DNA of 64,000 bases from Mycobacterium uberis (GTDB lineage: Bacteria; Actinomycetota; Actinomycetes; Mycobacteriales; Mycobacteriaceae): positions 1 to 64,000 of the forward strand of contig NZ_QAYL01000001.1 in NCBI RefSeq assembly GCF_003408705.1, given 5' to 3'. Numbering within the stretch: position 1 is the first letter of the stretch; the number at the start of each line of letters is the position of its first letter. The position numbers and the translations under genes were made by a program. Positions 42,003 through 54,721 of the stretch are shown piece after piece. Below the pieces are notes generated by a model. The model saw only the letters and a list, made by a program, of their open reading frames with translations. It had not been told where the DNA came from and made no database searches.

Positions 42003-42287
42003 TCAAGTTAGGTCGATTGAAGACAACCGCCGGTGTAGGTCGGCGGTTATCGCCAACAACAGCTTCTCCAATCGGTCGATCGAGGCGCTGATCGTGGTGG
42101 CGTCAAAAACGTTCTCGTATAGTAACGGCACGATGTTCATCCGGGCGGCGTGAGTCTGCAGCGGGACGATGGTGATGTTCAGATCCCTTAATGCCCATTC
42201 GGCGGATTTATTGTTTGTCCAGGCCAGTAGGACTTGACTCAGTGAGTGGTGGGCCGGCGACGGAATGGGCGTGAGCTGCACCAACAA
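42003..42287 (-). pseudogene. NRPS condensation-domain fragment
   Basis: The piece (95 codons, minus strand) has the end of a condensation domain as found in non-ribosomal peptide synthetases. 'SLSQVLLAWTNNKSAEWALR' corresponds to the 'pLfQVmfa.qN' motif, followed by 'LNITIVPLQTHAARMNIV', 'FDATTISASIDRLEKLLLAI' and 'RLSSIDL', the usual linker. It stops at 42003 before any adenylation domain. In M. tuberculosis the mycobactin NRPS genes of this neighbourhood run in the direction that would be plus here, so this fragment is inverted relative to expectation or comes from another NRPS. Confidence 0.7.
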
Positions 42288-42440
42288 CCTGGGGTGACTG
42301 TGACGACGGGCCTGCTCGACATCTGGCCGCCATGCTCATCGATATATCCGATCCAATCGTGGCTTCCACTCCTGCCATGCCGTGCTACTGCGCAACGTAT
42401 GCCACCCGACGGTTGCTCATGGCGTTCAGCGCCATTTTGA

Positions 42441-43511
<1,071 letters not shown>

Positions 43512-43583
43512 ACGTGCGCCCGCTACGGAATCTGTGGACAGCCGCTTAGAAGCGGCACTAAGACGCTGCTAGGAGAGTTAAGC

Positions 43584-44732
43584 GTGGCACGCGATTATTA
43601 TGGGCTGCTCGGCGTGAGCAGGAATGCCAGCGATGTGGACATTAAGCGTGCCTATCGCAAGCTGGCGCGCGAACTACATCCCGACATCAATCCCGATGAA
43701 GCCGCGCAGGCGAAATTCAAGGAAATCAGCATGGCGTACGAGGTGCTGAGCGACCCGGAGAAACGTCGGGTTGTCGATTTGGGCGGGGATCCGATGGAAA
43801 ACGCTGCAGCATCTGCGTCAGGGTTCGGCGGCTTTGGTGGCTTAGGCGATGTCTTCGAAGCATTTTTTGGCGGGAGCTTCGGCGGGGGGGCAGCATCGCG
43901 TGGTCCCATCGGCCGGGTGCGGCCGGGCTCGGACTCGTTGCTGCGGATGCGACTCGATCTTGAGGAGTGCGCAACCGGTGTCACTAAGCAGGTCACCGTC
44001 GACACCGCAGTGTTATGCAGCCAATGCCAGGGCAAGGGCACCAACGGCGATTCCGCCCCGGTACCTTGCGACGCATGTGGAGGGCGCGGAGAGGTGCAGA
44101 CTGTGCAGCGTTCGCTGTTGGGTCAGATGATGACGGCGCGGCCATGTCCCACCTGCCGGGGTGTCGGGGTCGTAATCCCCGATCCGTGCTACCAATGCGT
44201 TGGCGACGGCAGGGTGCGCGCCCGTCGGGAGATCACCGTCAAGATTCCTGCCGGTGTTGGTGACGGGATGCGGGTCCGGCTTGCCGCTCAAGGTGAGGTT
44301 GGGCCCGGGGGAGGTCCGGCGGGCGACTTGTATGTCGAAGTCCACGAGCAGGCCCACGACATCTTTGTTCGCGATGGAGACGATCTGCACTGCACAGTTT
44401 CAGTGCCGATGGTCGACGCGGCGTTGGGCACCACGATCGCCGTGGACGCCATCTCGGACGGTATGAGCGAGATCGACATTCCGCCTGGGACGCAACCGGG
44501 TTCGATCATCGAGCTGCCTGGCCGAGGGATGCCACACCTGCGCTCTAATACTCGGGGCGATTTGCACGTGCACGTTGAGGTGATGGTTCCCACTCGGCTG
44601 GACCACCATGACACCGAACTGCTACGCGAACTGAAGAGCCGCCGCAGCCGTGACGTGGCCGAGGTTCGCTCGTCGCATACGGCCGGCGGCGGACTGTTCA
44701 GTCGGCTGCGCGAGACTTTTTCCAGTCGTTAA
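43584..44732 (+). CDS. dnaJ2: Chaperone protein DnaJ2
   Basis: DnaJ2 stimulates DnaK and passes unfolded proteins to it. The protein (382 residues, GTG start) has a J domain with '[20 protein letters not shown]' (the HPD motif) and a Gly/Phe-rich linker ('[20 protein letters not shown]'). Four zinc-binding repeats follow ([32 protein letters not shown]), then the C-terminal substrate domains ('[15 protein letters not shown]', '[20 protein letters not shown]'). It is co-transcribed with hrcA as in other mycobacteria. The gene normally continues into rsmE (Rv2372c); here synteny stops at its last codon. Confidence 0.96.
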   Translation: MARDYYGLLGVSRNASDVDIKRAYRKLARELHPDINPDEAAQAKFKEISMAYEVLSDPEKRRVVDLGGDPMENAAASASGFGGFGGLGDVFEAFFGGSFGGGAASRGPIGRVRPGSDSLLRMRLDLEECATGVTKQVTVDTAVLCSQCQGKGTNGDSAPVPCDACGGRGEVQTVQRSLLGQMMTARPCPTCRGVGVVIPDPCYQCVGDGRVRARREITVKIPAGVGDGMRVRLAAQGEVGPGGGPAGDLYVEVHEQAHDIFVRDGDDLHCTVSVPMVDAALGTTIAVDAISDGMSEIDIPPGTQPGSIIELPGRGMPHLRSNTRGDLHVHVEVMVPTRLDHHDTELLRELKSRRSRDVAEVRSSHTAGGGLFSRLRETFSSR

Positions 44733-44899
44733 GTGTTGTGTGGTTTTGTTTATGTGGAGTGTGTTGGTGTGGTGGAGTTGATTGTGGTGTAGGTCGATGG
44801 GTTGTGTGAGTTGATCTACTGTGTGGATGTTCCGGTAGCCATGAATCCCTCGGTAAAGCGGGTGGTGTTGTGAGTTGTTTGTAGAAGGAGCTTGCCGCT

Positions 44900-45052
44900 A
44901 TGGCTGGTGTGTCGTGCTTGGCGGTGGGTTTGTGGTTGTTGCGGTACGCGGCTGAGGAGATTGTGGGCCTGTTGGAATCTACATGTAAATGTAGATTGGG
45001 ATACTGGCCGGGACTAGGTGTCTGGGATGTATCTGTGCGGGGGTTGGGGTAG
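44900..45052 (+). CDS. Possible small protein, hypothetical
   Basis: A 50-codon frame starts at ATG 44900 with AAGGAG at 44885-44890, a good ribosome site. It reads 'MAGVSCLAVGLWLLRYAAEE' then 'IVGLLESTCKCRLGYWPGLG', partly hydrophobic at the N-terminus, and resembles no family I know. It lies within the inverted-repeat-bounded segment and might be a remnant of a transposase or simply chance. Confidence 0.2.
   Translation: MAGVSCLAVGLWLLRYAAEEIVGLLESTCKCRLGYWPGLGVWDVSVRGLG
44976..44997. promoter_or_regulatory. 9-bp palindrome with 4-base spacer
   Basis: AATCTACAT-GTAA-ATGTAGATT is an exact inverted repeat in the middle of the 524-bp segment. It is the size of an operator or a recombinase core site. 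It also lies inside the small hypothetical frame. Its function is unknown. Confidence 0.4.
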
Positions 45053-45357
45053 CGACTCGCAGCACACTGTCTGGCGGGGGGTTGCGCTGGTCTTCATCAA
45101 AATGAGGTGAAGGCTAGCGCATGTACCGTAAGGGGCGACGGTCTTGCATCACGACATCACCATGGTCACACTGGCTAGACTCTCCCCAGATAAGAACAGA
45201 CCAAAACCTCGCTTCAACACCACCAACCAACAACACAAAACAACACCACACAACACCAGCGAGACTATGTATCTATTGGAGAATTTAGCCAATTGGCTTG
45301 GGCCAGTATCTCTAAAAGCTTGCGCGAACTGCTGTGCACCCGTGCCAGGCCCCGGAC

Positions 45358-45382
45358 ATTCCAGCTGATTGTCAGCTGGAAT
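45358..45382. terminator. 11-bp hairpin, possible terminator
   Basis: ATTCCAGCTGA and its complement are separated by TTG. No U-tract follows, which is common in mycobacterial terminators. It lies between the repeat segment and the WS/DGAT remnant. It could end transcription from either side, or mark another junction scar. Confidence 0.4.
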
Positions 45383-45469
45383 CCTGACTAGGATGGCTTA
45401 GGTGGTGCGCGTACACCAGGCGACACACCACTCAACTCTTCGGTAGGGACACGACCCGCCATGTACAGA

Positions 45470-46040
45470 CCATCTTCACGGGCTGGGCAGCCGATCCATA
45501 GCAACGGTCATAAGGTTGGCGACACTGACTCCATCAACCAATATACGGTGAATTTTACCAACCACTGTGATTTGGCTACTAGCCAGACCTTTAACGAAGT
45601 ACATTTTCCATAGTGGACGGCTGCGGTCAAGCGGGACGCTGGCGACCGTTCTAATTAGCCTCATTCAGTTCACGGCGACTACCCAGGGCAAGTAGCCGCC
45701 AAGGCCGGATGTAGTAGGTGAAGTCGACAAAGCAGAGTTCACGTCACATCGGATAGTGCAACTTGAACGGAATGTCTACCAGTTGACAGCAAAGTCGTGT
45801 CACGTTTATACAACCGACCGCAAGTAACCTGGTGGAATGCCTCAATGTCGAGATTTCAAAAGTCCTCGTCTAGCTTGACAACCGCGACTTTGAGTCGTAT
45901 GCATATGGAGATTAGGGGAGTCGTAGTAAAACACGACTGGATTTCCGTCCTCCAACTGCTTTAGCTTGGAACCTCGCTCACAAAATCGCGACATGAACAC
46001 ATAGGAAGATGAAAATAGTAGACGTAACGTCTCCAACGCG
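45470..46040 (-). pseudogene. WS/DGAT acyltransferase (triacylglycerol synthase type), broken
   Basis: Minus-strand pieces match the N-terminal half of mycobacterial Tgs proteins. 'YYDSPNLHMHT' is near 45900, 'DIEAFHQVTCGRLYK' near 45800-45845, 'CQLVDIPFKLHYPM' near 45745-45790 and 'CFVDFTYYIRPWRLLALGSR' near 45670-45740. Then 45476-45664 gives 'VASVPLDRSRPLWKMYFVKG' and 'KIHRILVDGVSVANLM'. The catalytic HHxxxDG motif is damaged (the second His is Arg). Frames change several times and the C-terminal half is absent. These enzymes make triacylglycerol or wax esters. In M. tuberculosis papA5, not this gene, borders mas. Confidence 0.82.
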
Positions 46041-46084
46041 CTTCAGCACCACTGCTCACCTTGCAGTGTAGCGTAATCCGCTTC

Positions 46085-49000
46085 TCAGGACTCCTCCTGT
46101 ACCTCGAGTGTCGCTGCAGCAGCCGTTACCGCCCCTTCCTCCTCGGCCAGTGTGTCGGCCAAATACTGAGCCAAGGCACGCGCGGTGTTGTTCGTAGCGA
46201 TGACCTTAGGAGTCAGGCGTATTCCGGTCTCAGATTCAATATAGGTACGCATCTCAAGCATACCCAGCGAATCCAGGCCGTATTCAATGAATGAGCGATC
46301 CGCGTCGATCGTTCGACGCAGAATCACACTTGCCTGCTCGACTAGCAAACGCCGCAGTCGGCCGGGCCATTCATCTGATGGCAGCGCAAGCAGCTCCATG
46401 CGGAATTTGCTTGGGCCCCTTGAACCTTGCCCAGTGGATGCAAACATCTCACCCCAAGGGCTGCGCCGGACGAGGCCCGGCAACCATGGCGCCCCGAGGA
46501 TCGGAATATAGCCACTATAGGCCCGGTCATGACGCACCAGTGTCTCGAAGGCATACGCGCCTTCGTCAGGGGTGATCATGATTTCCCCCCCTTCAGCCAA
46601 GAACGTAGCACGACCTACTTCTCCCCACGCACCCCACGCAATCGCGCTGACAGGCAAACCCTGAGCACGACGCCAGTGGGCAAAGAGATCGACCCAACTG
46701 TTAGCTGCCGCATAGGCACCTTGACCAGGCGAGCCCAGCAGAGCTGCTCCCGAGGAGAACAAGCAGAACCAGTCCAGCGGCTGCCCGATTGTCGCGCGGT
46801 GCAAGTTCCACGATCCGTACACCTTGGGCGACCAGTCGCGGTCAATGAGCTCATCGGTGATGTTGGTCAGCGTGGCGTCCTCGACCACCGCAGCCGAGTG
46901 CAGTACGCCGCGCACCGGAAGCCCGGTGGCAGTCGCCGCGCTCACCAACCGGTCCGCGGTGTCGGGCTCAGCGATATTGCCACACTCCACCACTATGTCG
47001 GCCCCGGCTGCACGAAGACGTTCGATGGTCTGCCGAGCTTTGGGGTTGGGCTGCGAACGCGCGGTCAGCAGGATCCGGCCGCAGCCCGCCTCGGCTAGCT
47101 TTGAGGCGAAAAACAGGCCGAGGCCACCCAAACCACCGGTGATGATGTAGGAGCCATCACGGCGATAGACCGAAGCTTGCCCCGGAGGCACCGCCACGCT
47201 TCTACTGCCAGCACGCGGTATATCGAGCACAAGTTTACCGGTGTGCTCGGCGTTGCTCATTGCCCGGATGGCATTGGCCGCATCGATCAACGGATAGTGA
47301 GTGCACTCTGGTGAGGTCAGAACGCCGTCAGCGGTGAGCTTGAACACTGTGGCAAGCAACTCACGGACCCGGTCGGGTTGGGTAACCGACATCAGTGCGA
47401 GGTCCAAGTAGTAAAATGTGAGACCACGGCGGAACGGGAAAAGTCCCAGCCGGGTGTTGCCGTAAACATCGGCCTTGCCGATTTCGACAAACCGCCCACC
47501 GAAGGCCAACAACTCCAGCCCGACGCGTTGTGCGGCACCAGTCAACGAATTTAGCACGATATCCACGCCGTACCCGTTGGTGTCGCGCCGGATCTGCTCG
47601 GCAAATTCGACGCTACGAGAATCGTAGACACGCTCGATGCCCATGTCGTGCAACATTGCTCGTTTCGTTGGGTTACCGGCGGTCGCGAAGATTTCCGCAC
47701 CCTTAGCGCGAGCAATCGAAATAGCTGCCTGTCCCACACCGCCGGTGGCGGAGTGAATCAACACTTTGTCGCCGGCCTTAATCCCAGCCAGATCGTTCAG
47801 CCCATACCAGGCAGTGGCATGCGCGGTGGCCGCCGTGATAGCCTGCTCACCGGTCAAGCCGGATGGGAGCGTGACAGCGAGATTGGCGTCGCAAGTGAGG
47901 AACGTCCGCCAACAGCCTCCTTCGGAGAAACCACCAACCCGATCGCCGATCTGATGGCCGGTTACGCCCTCTCCGACGGCAGTCACCACACCCACGAAGT
48001 CCATACCCAACTGCGGCTCGCGGTCGTCAATGATGGGGAATCGGCCGAATGCGATAAGAACATCAGCGAAGTTGATGCTGGACATGCTGACCGCAACCTC
48101 AAGCTGTCCAGGACCGGGTGGAATCCGGTCACTGGCAACGAGTTCCAAAGACTGCAAGTCACCCGGCTTGCGGACTTGCACCCGCATCCCGTCGTGCTCG
48201 GGGTTCAAGACAACAGTTCGACGATCTTCATGGCTCAACGGACTAGGGCTCAGCCGTGCCACGTACCAGTTGCCATTCCGCCAGGCTGTCTCATCCTCTT
48301 CCGATCCGCTCAGCAGTTGCTGCGCCACCCGTTCAACGTCGATATGCTCGATATGCTCTTCCAGGTCAACCAGAGTGGTGCGCAGCATCGGGTGTTCACT
48401 GCTGATCACCCGCAACAAGCCACGCAGTCCGGCCTGCTCCAGGTTGGCCACATCCCCCGACTGAACTATCTGGGCTTGCCTGGTCACAACGAATAGACGC
48501 GGCATCTCACCCTCTAATTCAGCCAGCTCCCGGATGATTCGAACCAGATGACGTACCTGCTCACGGCCAGCCAGCAGACTTTGCTCATCGGGGTCGCCGG
48601 CGCGTGGCCCGTAGAGGATCACCACACCATCGCGGCCACGTAGCTGGCTGCCAAGCTTTTCGCGGCTAACCACGGGATCGTCCTGGATCGACCAGGACAG
48701 ATTGGTGCATTCGACGCCTTGGGGACCATGTGATTTCAGCGCGTCCATCAAAGTGGAAGCCAACATGTCGGGGGTTTCGGAGGCGTTGGAGGTGTCAATC
48801 AACAGCCACGATCCGGCCTCAAGGCGGGTCGCCTCAGGCAGTGTCCGTTGTTGCCATCCGAGGGTCAGTAACCGCTCACTGAGCTGGCGGTCGAGCTCTC
48901 CGCGTTCGGTGGTCCCGGTTCCCATATGTAGCCCACGCACAGCCAACAAGACTGTCCCGTGCTCGTCGAGCACGTCGAGATCGGCCTCACCGCCTCTGGT

Positions 49001-52000
49001 TTCGATCTTGGTCAACCGCGTGTAGCAGTAGCGGGCATTGCGGGCAGGTCCGTAGGCACGCAAGCTACGCACACCCAACGGCAGCAGTAAGTCCCTTTTA
49101 CTGCCGGCCTTGGTGGCATCGGCGCCAGCACCGACGGATTGGAAACAGGCATCCAACAGTGCCGGGTGGATGTGGTAAGAGCTTTGCTGGAAACGAATCG
49201 AAGCGGGCAACGCGACCTCGGCCAGCACAGTGCCGGCTTCCGCTTCGGCAGTGTGCACGGTGGCCAAGCCAGCAAACGCAGTACCCAGCTGCACACCACG
49301 CTCAGCGAATGATTCCCGCATGCTGGTCCCGTTCATGCTATTCAGATGCTCTTCCAACAGGGCGGTGATGTTATACGCCGGTGGTGGGCAGGCATCCTCG
49401 GCGGCGTGTAGTGTCGCGGTGGCGTTCCGGGTCTTTTCACCATCCTGGCTTGCCGTTACTGTGAAGTTAATGACACCAGGCGCATCCATCGACGCGATGG
49501 CGTCGATCGGGGTCTCGTCATCAAGCAACAGCATCTGCTCAAAAGCGATGTCACGGACTTCGGCCGCTTTGCCGAAGATCTTCACAGCCGCAGCTAATGC
49601 CATTTCGCAATAGGCAGCGGCGGGGAAAGCGGCAACACTGTGCACCTGATGGTCGGCGAGCCAGGGCAGTGTCGAGGTCCCTACATCCCCCTGCCAAATG
49701 TGGCGCTCGGGTTCCTCAAGCAGGTGCACATGCGAGCCTAGCAACGGATGCACGGTTACGGTGCTAACACCTTGCGCCCGTCGTTCTTGCCCGTCGGTGT
49801 CGATAAACAAGCGGGGGTGAGTCCAAACCGGTAGCGGCGCATCCAGCAACCGGCCCGCAGGATACAACGTCGCAAAATCTAACGCGGCACCCGCGCTATA
49901 CAGATCGGTCAACAAGCCACGCAGCCCGTGCGAAAGCAGCTGTTCGCGCCGCATACCGGCCAGGGTAGCAACCGACATGTCGAGATTTCGGGCAGTCTGC
50001 TCAACGGCGTGGGTCAGCAGCGGGTGTGGTGACAGCTCGGCAAAGACTCGATAACCGTCCTCCATCGCGGCCTGCACTGCCGCGGCGAACTGCACAGTGC
50101 TTCGCAAGTTGTCCACCCAGTAAGCACCGTTGCACACCGGTCGCTCACGCGGGTCGAACAGGGTCGCCGAGTAGTAGGGAACCTTCGGTGTCATCGGGAC
50201 TATGTCAGTCAGTGCCGCAGCTAAATCGTCGAGTATCGGATCGACTTGAGGCGAGTGCGACGCTACGTCGACAGCCACCTCACGCGCCATCACGTCACGC
50301 TGCTCCCATCGTGCAATTAAGTCGCGCACAGTTTCGGTGGCGCCGCCAATCACCGTGGACTGCGGCGAAGCCACCACCGATATCACAACATCATCAATGC
50401 CACGGGCCATGAGTTCCGAATTCACTTGCTTGGCAGACAATTCCACCGACCCCATAGATCCGCCACCGGCGATACGGGTCATCAACTTCGAGCGACGACA
50501 GATAACGCGCGCTGCGTCTTCGAGCGACAGTGCTCCGGCGACAACGGCTGCGGCTGACTCACCCATCGAGTGTCCGATAACGGCGCCCGGGCGCACTCCA
50601 TAGGCATGCTCCATGGTAGCAGCCAACGCGACCTGCACGGCAAAAACCGCCGGCTGAACCTTGTCGATCCCGGTCACCGTCTCCTGCGCCGTAATCGCCT
50701 CAGTCACCGAGAATCGTGATTCTGCGGCGATTACCGGCTCTAGCGTGGCGACAGTGGCAGCGAACACTGGCTCACTCGCCATCAATTGCGTACCCATCGC
50801 CGCCCACTGCGACCCTTGTCCGGAGAAAACCCAGACCGGCCCCCGATCACCCTGTCCAACAGCAGCAGTATAGAGGACGTCACCCTCAGCCACCCCACGT
50901 AAACCTTCGACGAGCTCGGACAGGTCCGTGGCAACCACCGCGGTGCGCACCGGTCGGTGCGCACGGCCGCGTGCCAGTGTATAGGCCAGATCCAAAGGCA
51001 TTACAGAGTCCTGACGTTCTTCCACCCACGTAGCAAGTTGGCGCGCGGTTTCCCGCAGTGCGTCGCTAGACGTGGACGACAACATGAACAGCCACCGGCC
51101 GCCCATAGTGTCTCCGGTCGAAGCCTCGGGTAAGTCTAATGCGGAAGCTTCCTCCGGAGCCTCTTCTATAATGGCGTGCACGTTGGTTCCCGACATTCCG
51201 AACGAGGAAACCGAAACCCGCTTCGGCGTGTGATTGTCACTGTTGGGCCACGGCGTAACCGCCTGCGGCACAAAGAGTCCCGTCTCGATCTCGGCAAGTT
51301 CATCGGGAAGCCGATGAAAGTGCAGCAACGGTGGCACCAGCCCGTGCCGCAACGACAGAATAGCCTTGATCAGCCCGACGGTTCCTGCCGATGCTGTGCT
51401 GTGCCCCATGTTACTCTTGACCGAACCTATCGCACAGGAAGTGCCCGCGCCATACACACGTGCCAGGCTGCGGTACTCAATCGGGTCGCCAATTGGTGTG
51501 CCGGTGCCGTGCGCCTCCACCACACTGACCGTTTCGGGCTCCACGCCCGCCGCAACCAATGCCGCCCGATACACAGCGACCTGGGCGTCCTCGGACGGCA
51601 TCATGAGCATCTCCGTGCCACCGTCCTGGTTGGTTGCTGTACCGCGGATCACAGCGAAGATCCGGTTACCGTCGCGCAACGCGTCTGGCAGTCGTTTGAG
51701 CAACACCATCGCACAGCCTTCGGAACGCACAAACCCGTCCGCGTCGACGTCGAATGATTTGCACCGACCGGTCGACGAAAGCATGCCCTGCGCGGACGCC
51801 GCCACACTTGCGTGCGGTTCCAGCAAGACTGCACAGCCACCCGCTAAAGCAAGGTCACTTTCGCCGTCGTGCAAGCTGCGGCAAGCCAGATGCACCGCCA
51901 TCAGGCCCGACGAACACGCGGTGTCAAACGTCATCGCCGGACCGTGCAGACCCAACGTGTGCGAGATCCGCCCGGACGCCACACTGTTGTTGAGGCCGGT

Positions 52001-52444
52001 TACCACGTACGGACTGGCCAAACCACCCGCTGCGGTGGTGAGTACTAGGTAGTCTTCGTGGGTCAACCCAGTAAAAACAGCTGTCAAGGACCCGACTAAA
52101 GACGCCGGATCCAGACCACCCTGTTCGATCGTCTCCCACGAGGTTTCCAGCAATAACCGCTGTTGCGGATCGATCGAGATTGCCTCCCGCTCGCTGATCC
52201 CAAAAAACTCAGCATCAAAGCCGGCGACGTCGTCAAGAAAACCACCCCACCGTGATACCGATCGCCCGGGCACGCCAGGCTCAGGGTCGTAAAAGTCGTC
52301 AGCGTCCCAGCGGTCGGCTGGTACCTCGGTGACCAGATCATCGCCGCGTAGCAACGACTCCCATAGCTGGTCTGGCGAGTTGATGCCTCCGGGAAGCCGA
52401 CATCCCATTCCGATGACCGCAATGGGAGTGACAGGTATTTCCAT
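46085..52444 (-). CDS. mas: Mycocerosic acid synthase (iterative type I PKS)
   Basis: Mas extends fatty acyl chains with methylmalonyl-CoA to make the multimethyl-branched mycocerosic acids of PDIM and PGL. The 2119-residue protein has domains in order. KS (about 1-430) has 'FDTACSSGL' with the active Cys near 177, 'EAHGTGTP' and 'SNMGHSTAS'. AT has 'GHSMGES' and 'VASHSPQVD', a methylmalonyl-type motif. DH has '[11 protein letters not shown]'. ER has '[15 protein letters not shown]'. KR has '[14 protein letters not shown]'. ACP has '[11 protein letters not shown]'. It matches Mas of M. tuberculosis (2111 residues) closely along its whole length. It is divergent from fadD28, as usual, but papA5 is missing downstream. 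Confidence 0.96.
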   Translation of the reverse strand: MEIPVTPIAVIGMGCRLPGGINSPDQLWESLLRGDDLVTEVPADRWDADDFYDPEPGVPGRSVSRWGGFLDDVAGFDAEFFGISEREAISIDPQQRLLLETSWETIEQGGLDPASLVGSLTAVFTGLTHEDYLVLTTAAGGLASPYVVTGLNNSVASGRISHTLGLHGPAMTFDTACSSGLMAVHLACRSLHDGESDLALAGGCAVLLEPHASVAASAQGMLSSTGRCKSFDVDADGFVRSEGCAMVLLKRLPDALRDGNRIFAVIRGTATNQDGGTEMLMMPSEDAQVAVYRAALVAAGVEPETVSVVEAHGTGTPIGDPIEYRSLARVYGAGTSCAIGSVKSNMGHSTASAGTVGLIKAILSLRHGLVPPLLHFHRLPDELAEIETGLFVPQAVTPWPNSDNHTPKRVSVSSFGMSGTNVHAIIEEAPEEASALDLPEASTGDTMGGRWLFMLSSTSSDALRETARQLATWVEERQDSVMPLDLAYTLARGRAHRPVRTAVVATDLSELVEGLRGVAEGDVLYTAAVGQGDRGPVWVFSGQGSQWAAMGTQLMASEPVFAATVATLEPVIAAESRFSVTEAITAQETVTGIDKVQPAVFAVQVALAATMEHAYGVRPGAVIGHSMGESAAAVVAGALSLEDAARVICRRSKLMTRIAGGGSMGSVELSAKQVNSELMARGIDDVVISVVASPQSTVIGGATETVRDLIARWEQRDVMAREVAVDVASHSPQVDPILDDLAAALTDIVPMTPKVPYYSATLFDPRERPVCNGAYWVDNLRSTVQFAAAVQAAMEDGYRVFAELSPHPLLTHAVEQTARNLDMSVATLAGMRREQLLSHGLRGLLTDLYSAGAALDFATLYPAGRLLDAPLPVWTHPRLFIDTDGQERRAQGVSTVTVHPLLGSHVHLLEEPERHIWQGDVGTSTLPWLADHQVHSVAAFPAAAYCEMALAAAVKIFGKAAEVRDIAFEQMLLLDDETPIDAIASMDAPGVINFTVTASQDGEKTRNATATLHAAEDACPPPAYNITALLEEHLNSMNGTSMRESFAERGVQLGTAFAGLATVHTAEAEAGTVLAEVALPASIRFQQSSYHIHPALLDACFQSVGAGADATKAGSKRDLLLPLGVRSLRAYGPARNARYCYTRLTKIETRGGEADLDVLDEHGTVLLAVRGLHMGTGTTERGELDRQLSERLLTLGWQQRTLPEATRLEAGSWLLIDTSNASETPDMLASTLMDALKSHGPQGVECTNLSWSIQDDPVVSREKLGSQLRGRDGVVILYGPRAGDPDEQSLLAGREQVRHLVRIIRELAELEGEMPRLFVVTRQAQIVQSGDVANLEQAGLRGLLRVISSEHPMLRTTLVDLEEHIEHIDVERVAQQLLSGSEEDETAWRNGNWYVARLSPSPLSHEDRRTVVLNPEHDGMRVQVRKPGDLQSLELVASDRIPPGPGQLEVAVSMSSINFADVLIAFGRFPIIDDREPQLGMDFVGVVTAVGEGVTGHQIGDRVGGFSEGGCWRTFLTCDANLAVTLPSGLTGEQAITAATAHATAWYGLNDLAGIKAGDKVLIHSATGGVGQAAISIARAKGAEIFATAGNPTKRAMLHDMGIERVYDSRSVEFAEQIRRDTNGYGVDIVLNSLTGAAQRVGLELLAFGGRFVEIGKADVYGNTRLGLFPFRRGLTFYYLDLALMSVTQPDRVRELLATVFKLTADGVLTSPECTHYPLIDAANAIRAMSNAEHTGKLVLDIPRAGSRSVAVPPGQASVYRRDGSYIITGGLGGLGLFFASKLAEAGCGRILLTARSQPNPKARQTIERLRAAGADIVVECGNIAEPDTADRLVSAATATGLPVRGVLHSAAVVEDATLTNITDELIDRDWSPKVYGSWNLHRATIGQPLDWFCLFSSGAALLGSPGQGAYAAANSWVDLFAHWRRAQGLPVSAIAWGAWGEVGRATFLAEGGEIMITPDEGAYAFETLVRHDRAYSGYIPILGAPWLPGLVRRSPWGEMFASTGQGSRGPSKFRMELLALPSDEWPGRLRRLLVEQASVILRRTIDADRSFIEYGLDSLGMLEMRTYIESETGIRLTPKVIATNNTARALAQYLADTLAEEEGAVTAAAATLEVQEES

Positions 52445-52922
52445 CGCTATATTAACCTCGTCTCAGCTCAACCGGCGTTTCCCGGCGACATCACCGAACT
52501 TTCACGCGGGCAACGAAATGGTCGCAGCACCGCTAACGCAGCCTCTACCCCCTGGCTGATCCGGATCTCGCCATCGTTGACAGGTGTAGGACCTCAGCTT
52601 AGACGCCCCATAGGGAGACTGTGGAACATATAACATGATTTCCCCATATTTGACCGGGCTTACATGTCGACCAGGGCTAACGACAGCGATGACCCCACGC
52701 AGGCCAAGACCAGCATGGCTGCCACCCCAAGTATTCTGTCCATCCCGCACCACACGGGTCAAGTATCGGGCAGATTCCACATCTGAATACACTTCACAGG
52801 TTTTCCGGCTGGTCGGGCGCCGGAGTGAGTTTGCTGGCGAGGTGCTAATAACCGGCTGAGCCGGCACCGAGCTCTTTGGCGACTTGCGGCAACGTCAGGA
52901 CTAGTCCAGTAACGTTATCACT
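52445..52922. promoter_or_regulatory. Divergent promoter region between mas and fadD28
   Basis: 478 bases separate the mas and fadD28 start codons, which point away from each other. The region has no conserved reading frame (a 121-codon minus frame at 52502-52867 looks like chance). It should hold promoters for both genes. No clear -10/-35 pair or operator could be named by eye. Confidence 0.5.
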
Positions 52923-54665
52923 ATGAGTGTGCGTTCCATCCCCGCTGTGCTGCGCGCGTGCGCACGTCTGCAACCTAATGACCCAGTCTTCACGTTTATG
53001 GATTATGAACAGGATTGGGATGGTGTTGCGATAACCTTGACATGGTCGCAGCTTTATCGAAGAACGCTGAGCGTGGCGCAAGAGCTGAACCGTTGCGGTT
53101 CAACGGGTGATCGAGTAGCGATTTCGGCTCCACAGGGACTCGACTACGTCGTCGCTTTTCTTGGCGCATTGCAAGCCGGGCGCATTGCTATTCCGCTATC
53201 GGTTCCACAGGGCGGTGTCACCGATGAACGCTTCGAGTCGGTGCTCAACGATTCATCACCTGTGGCCATCCTGACAACATCGTCCGTCGTGGACGACGTT
53301 GTGCAGCACGTTACACACCAGCCTAATGAACCCGCGCCATCAGTCATTGAAATTGATTTGCTAAACCTGGACTCGCCAAATGGCTCTGACTCGGGCAACA
53401 ATGATGATTACCCATCTACCGCCTATCTGCAGTATACCTCCGGATCGACTCGCACCCCCGCGGGCGTGGTGATGTCGTATCAGAACCTTCGGACTAATTT
53501 CGAACAGCTGATGTCTAGCTATTTTGCGGACACCGACGGGGTCGCACCACTGGGTATTACACTCGTGTCGTGGTTGCCATTCTACCACGACATGGGTTTG
53601 GTGCTGGGAGTTTGCGCACCGATTTTAGGGGGATATCCGGCAATACTCACCGGCCCGGTGTCGTTCCTGCAACGCCCAGCCCGGTGGATGCACATGCTGG
53701 CAGCCGATTGCCCTGTCCTTTCGGCAGCACCGAACTTCGCCTTTGAACTGGCGGCAAAAAAGATATCAGATGACGACATGGCCGGGATTGATCTCGGCAA
53801 CATACATACCATCCTCAATGGTAGCGAACGAGTACAGCCCGCGACGGTTAAGCGCTTTGCCAACCGTTTTGCTCAATTCAATCTGCAAGAAAAGGTGATT
53901 CGACCTTCGTATGGGCTCGCAGAAGCAACAGTGTACGTGGCGACCAGCAGACCGAGTCAGCCACCGGAACTCGTTGACTTCGATGCCGAGAGTTTGTCCG
54001 CTGGCCAGGCTAAACCCTGCGCAAGCAGCCGCAGTACATCGTTAATCAGCTATACTTTACCACAGTCACCGATCGTACGGATCGTCGACTCGGACACCGG
54101 CGTTGAATGTCCGGACAAAATCGTCGGCGAGATCTGGGTGCACGGAGACAACGTTGCTAACGGCTATTGGCAAAAACCTGACGAGAGTAAACGCACGTTC
54201 AACGGAAAAATCACTGACCCTTCGGAGGGCACACCCGAAGGCCCTTGGTTAAGGACAGGAGACTCGGGTTTCGTCACCGATGGAAAAATGTTCATCATTG
54301 GCCGGATCAAGGATCTGCTAATCGTGTACGGCCGCAACCATTCCCCGGACGACATTGAGGCGACGATCCAGGAAATCACCCAAGGACGCTGTGCGGCGAT
54401 ATCGGTTCCTGATCGCAGCACTGAAAAGCTAGTCGCCATCATTGAACTCAAACAGCAGGGTAATTCAGATCAGGATGCGCTAGCCCGGCTAGGCGCTATC
54501 AAACGTGAAGTGACCTCGGCCTTATCAAGTTCACACGGCCTAAGCATCGCAGATTTGGTCCTGGTAGCACCTGGCTCGATCCCGATCACCACAAGCGGCA
54601 AGATCAGACGTGCGGCGTGTGTCGAGCAGTATCGACAAGATCAGTTCGCCCGATTAGACGCTTAG
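52923..54665 (+). CDS. fadD28: Long-chain fatty acyl-AMP ligase FadD28
   Basis: FadD28 activates fatty acids as acyl-adenylates and hands them to Mas; it is needed for mycocerosate supply to PDIM and PGL. The 580-residue protein equals the M. tuberculosis length. Visible are the nucleotide-binding loop '[19 protein letters not shown]', '[19 protein letters not shown]', '[18 protein letters not shown]', '[19 protein letters not shown]' and '[19 protein letters not shown]', all of the FAAL class. The end '[19 protein letters not shown]' has the C-terminal Lys region. It is followed at 56 bases by mmpL7, probably in one operon. Confidence 0.96.
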   Translation: MSVRSIPAVLRACARLQPNDPVFTFMDYEQDWDGVAITLTWSQLYRRTLSVAQELNRCGSTGDRVAISAPQGLDYVVAFLGALQAGRIAIPLSVPQGGVTDERFESVLNDSSPVAILTTSSVVDDVVQHVTHQPNEPAPSVIEIDLLNLDSPNGSDSGNNDDYPSTAYLQYTSGSTRTPAGVVMSYQNLRTNFEQLMSSYFADTDGVAPLGITLVSWLPFYHDMGLVLGVCAPILGGYPAILTGPVSFLQRPARWMHMLAADCPVLSAAPNFAFELAAKKISDDDMAGIDLGNIHTILNGSERVQPATVKRFANRFAQFNLQEKVIRPSYGLAEATVYVATSRPSQPPELVDFDAESLSAGQAKPCASSRSTSLISYTLPQSPIVRIVDSDTGVECPDKIVGEIWVHGDNVANGYWQKPDESKRTFNGKITDPSEGTPEGPWLRTGDSGFVTDGKMFIIGRIKDLLIVYGRNHSPDDIEATIQEITQGRCAAISVPDRSTEKLVAIIELKQQGNSDQDALARLGAIKREVTSALSSSHGLSIADLVLVAPGSIPITTSGKIRRAACVEQYRQDQFARLDA

Positions 54666-54721
54666 CCACGGACGGGACCGTACTGTGCAGACGTTAGTAC
54701 ATCCACCCGAAAACCACGAGC

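Larger units (their letters stand above)
44733..45256. repeat. Inverted-repeat-bounded 524-bp segment at the synteny break
   Basis: The segment starts on the base after the dnaJ2 stop with GTGTTGTGTGGT and ends with the exact complement of those 12 bases (45245-45256). The match continues imperfectly inward for about 15 more bases. The left part is strongly G+T-rich and the right end A+C-rich. Inside are a 50-codon frame (44900-45052) and a 9-bp palindrome (44976-44997). No transposase motif and no target-site duplication are seen. It may be a non-autonomous mobile or dispersed repeat through which the chromosome recombined, but low sequence complexity makes a chance match possible. Confidence 0.5.

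Noticed and set aside
46427..52052. Plus-strand frames up to 282 codons inside mas
   Set aside because: Antisense frames of a large GC-rich PKS; composition is unlike real proteins and no domains are present.
52502..52867. 121-codon minus-strand frame between mas and fadD28
   Set aside because: It occupies the divergent promoter region, has no recognisable motif and no homologue in the known locus.
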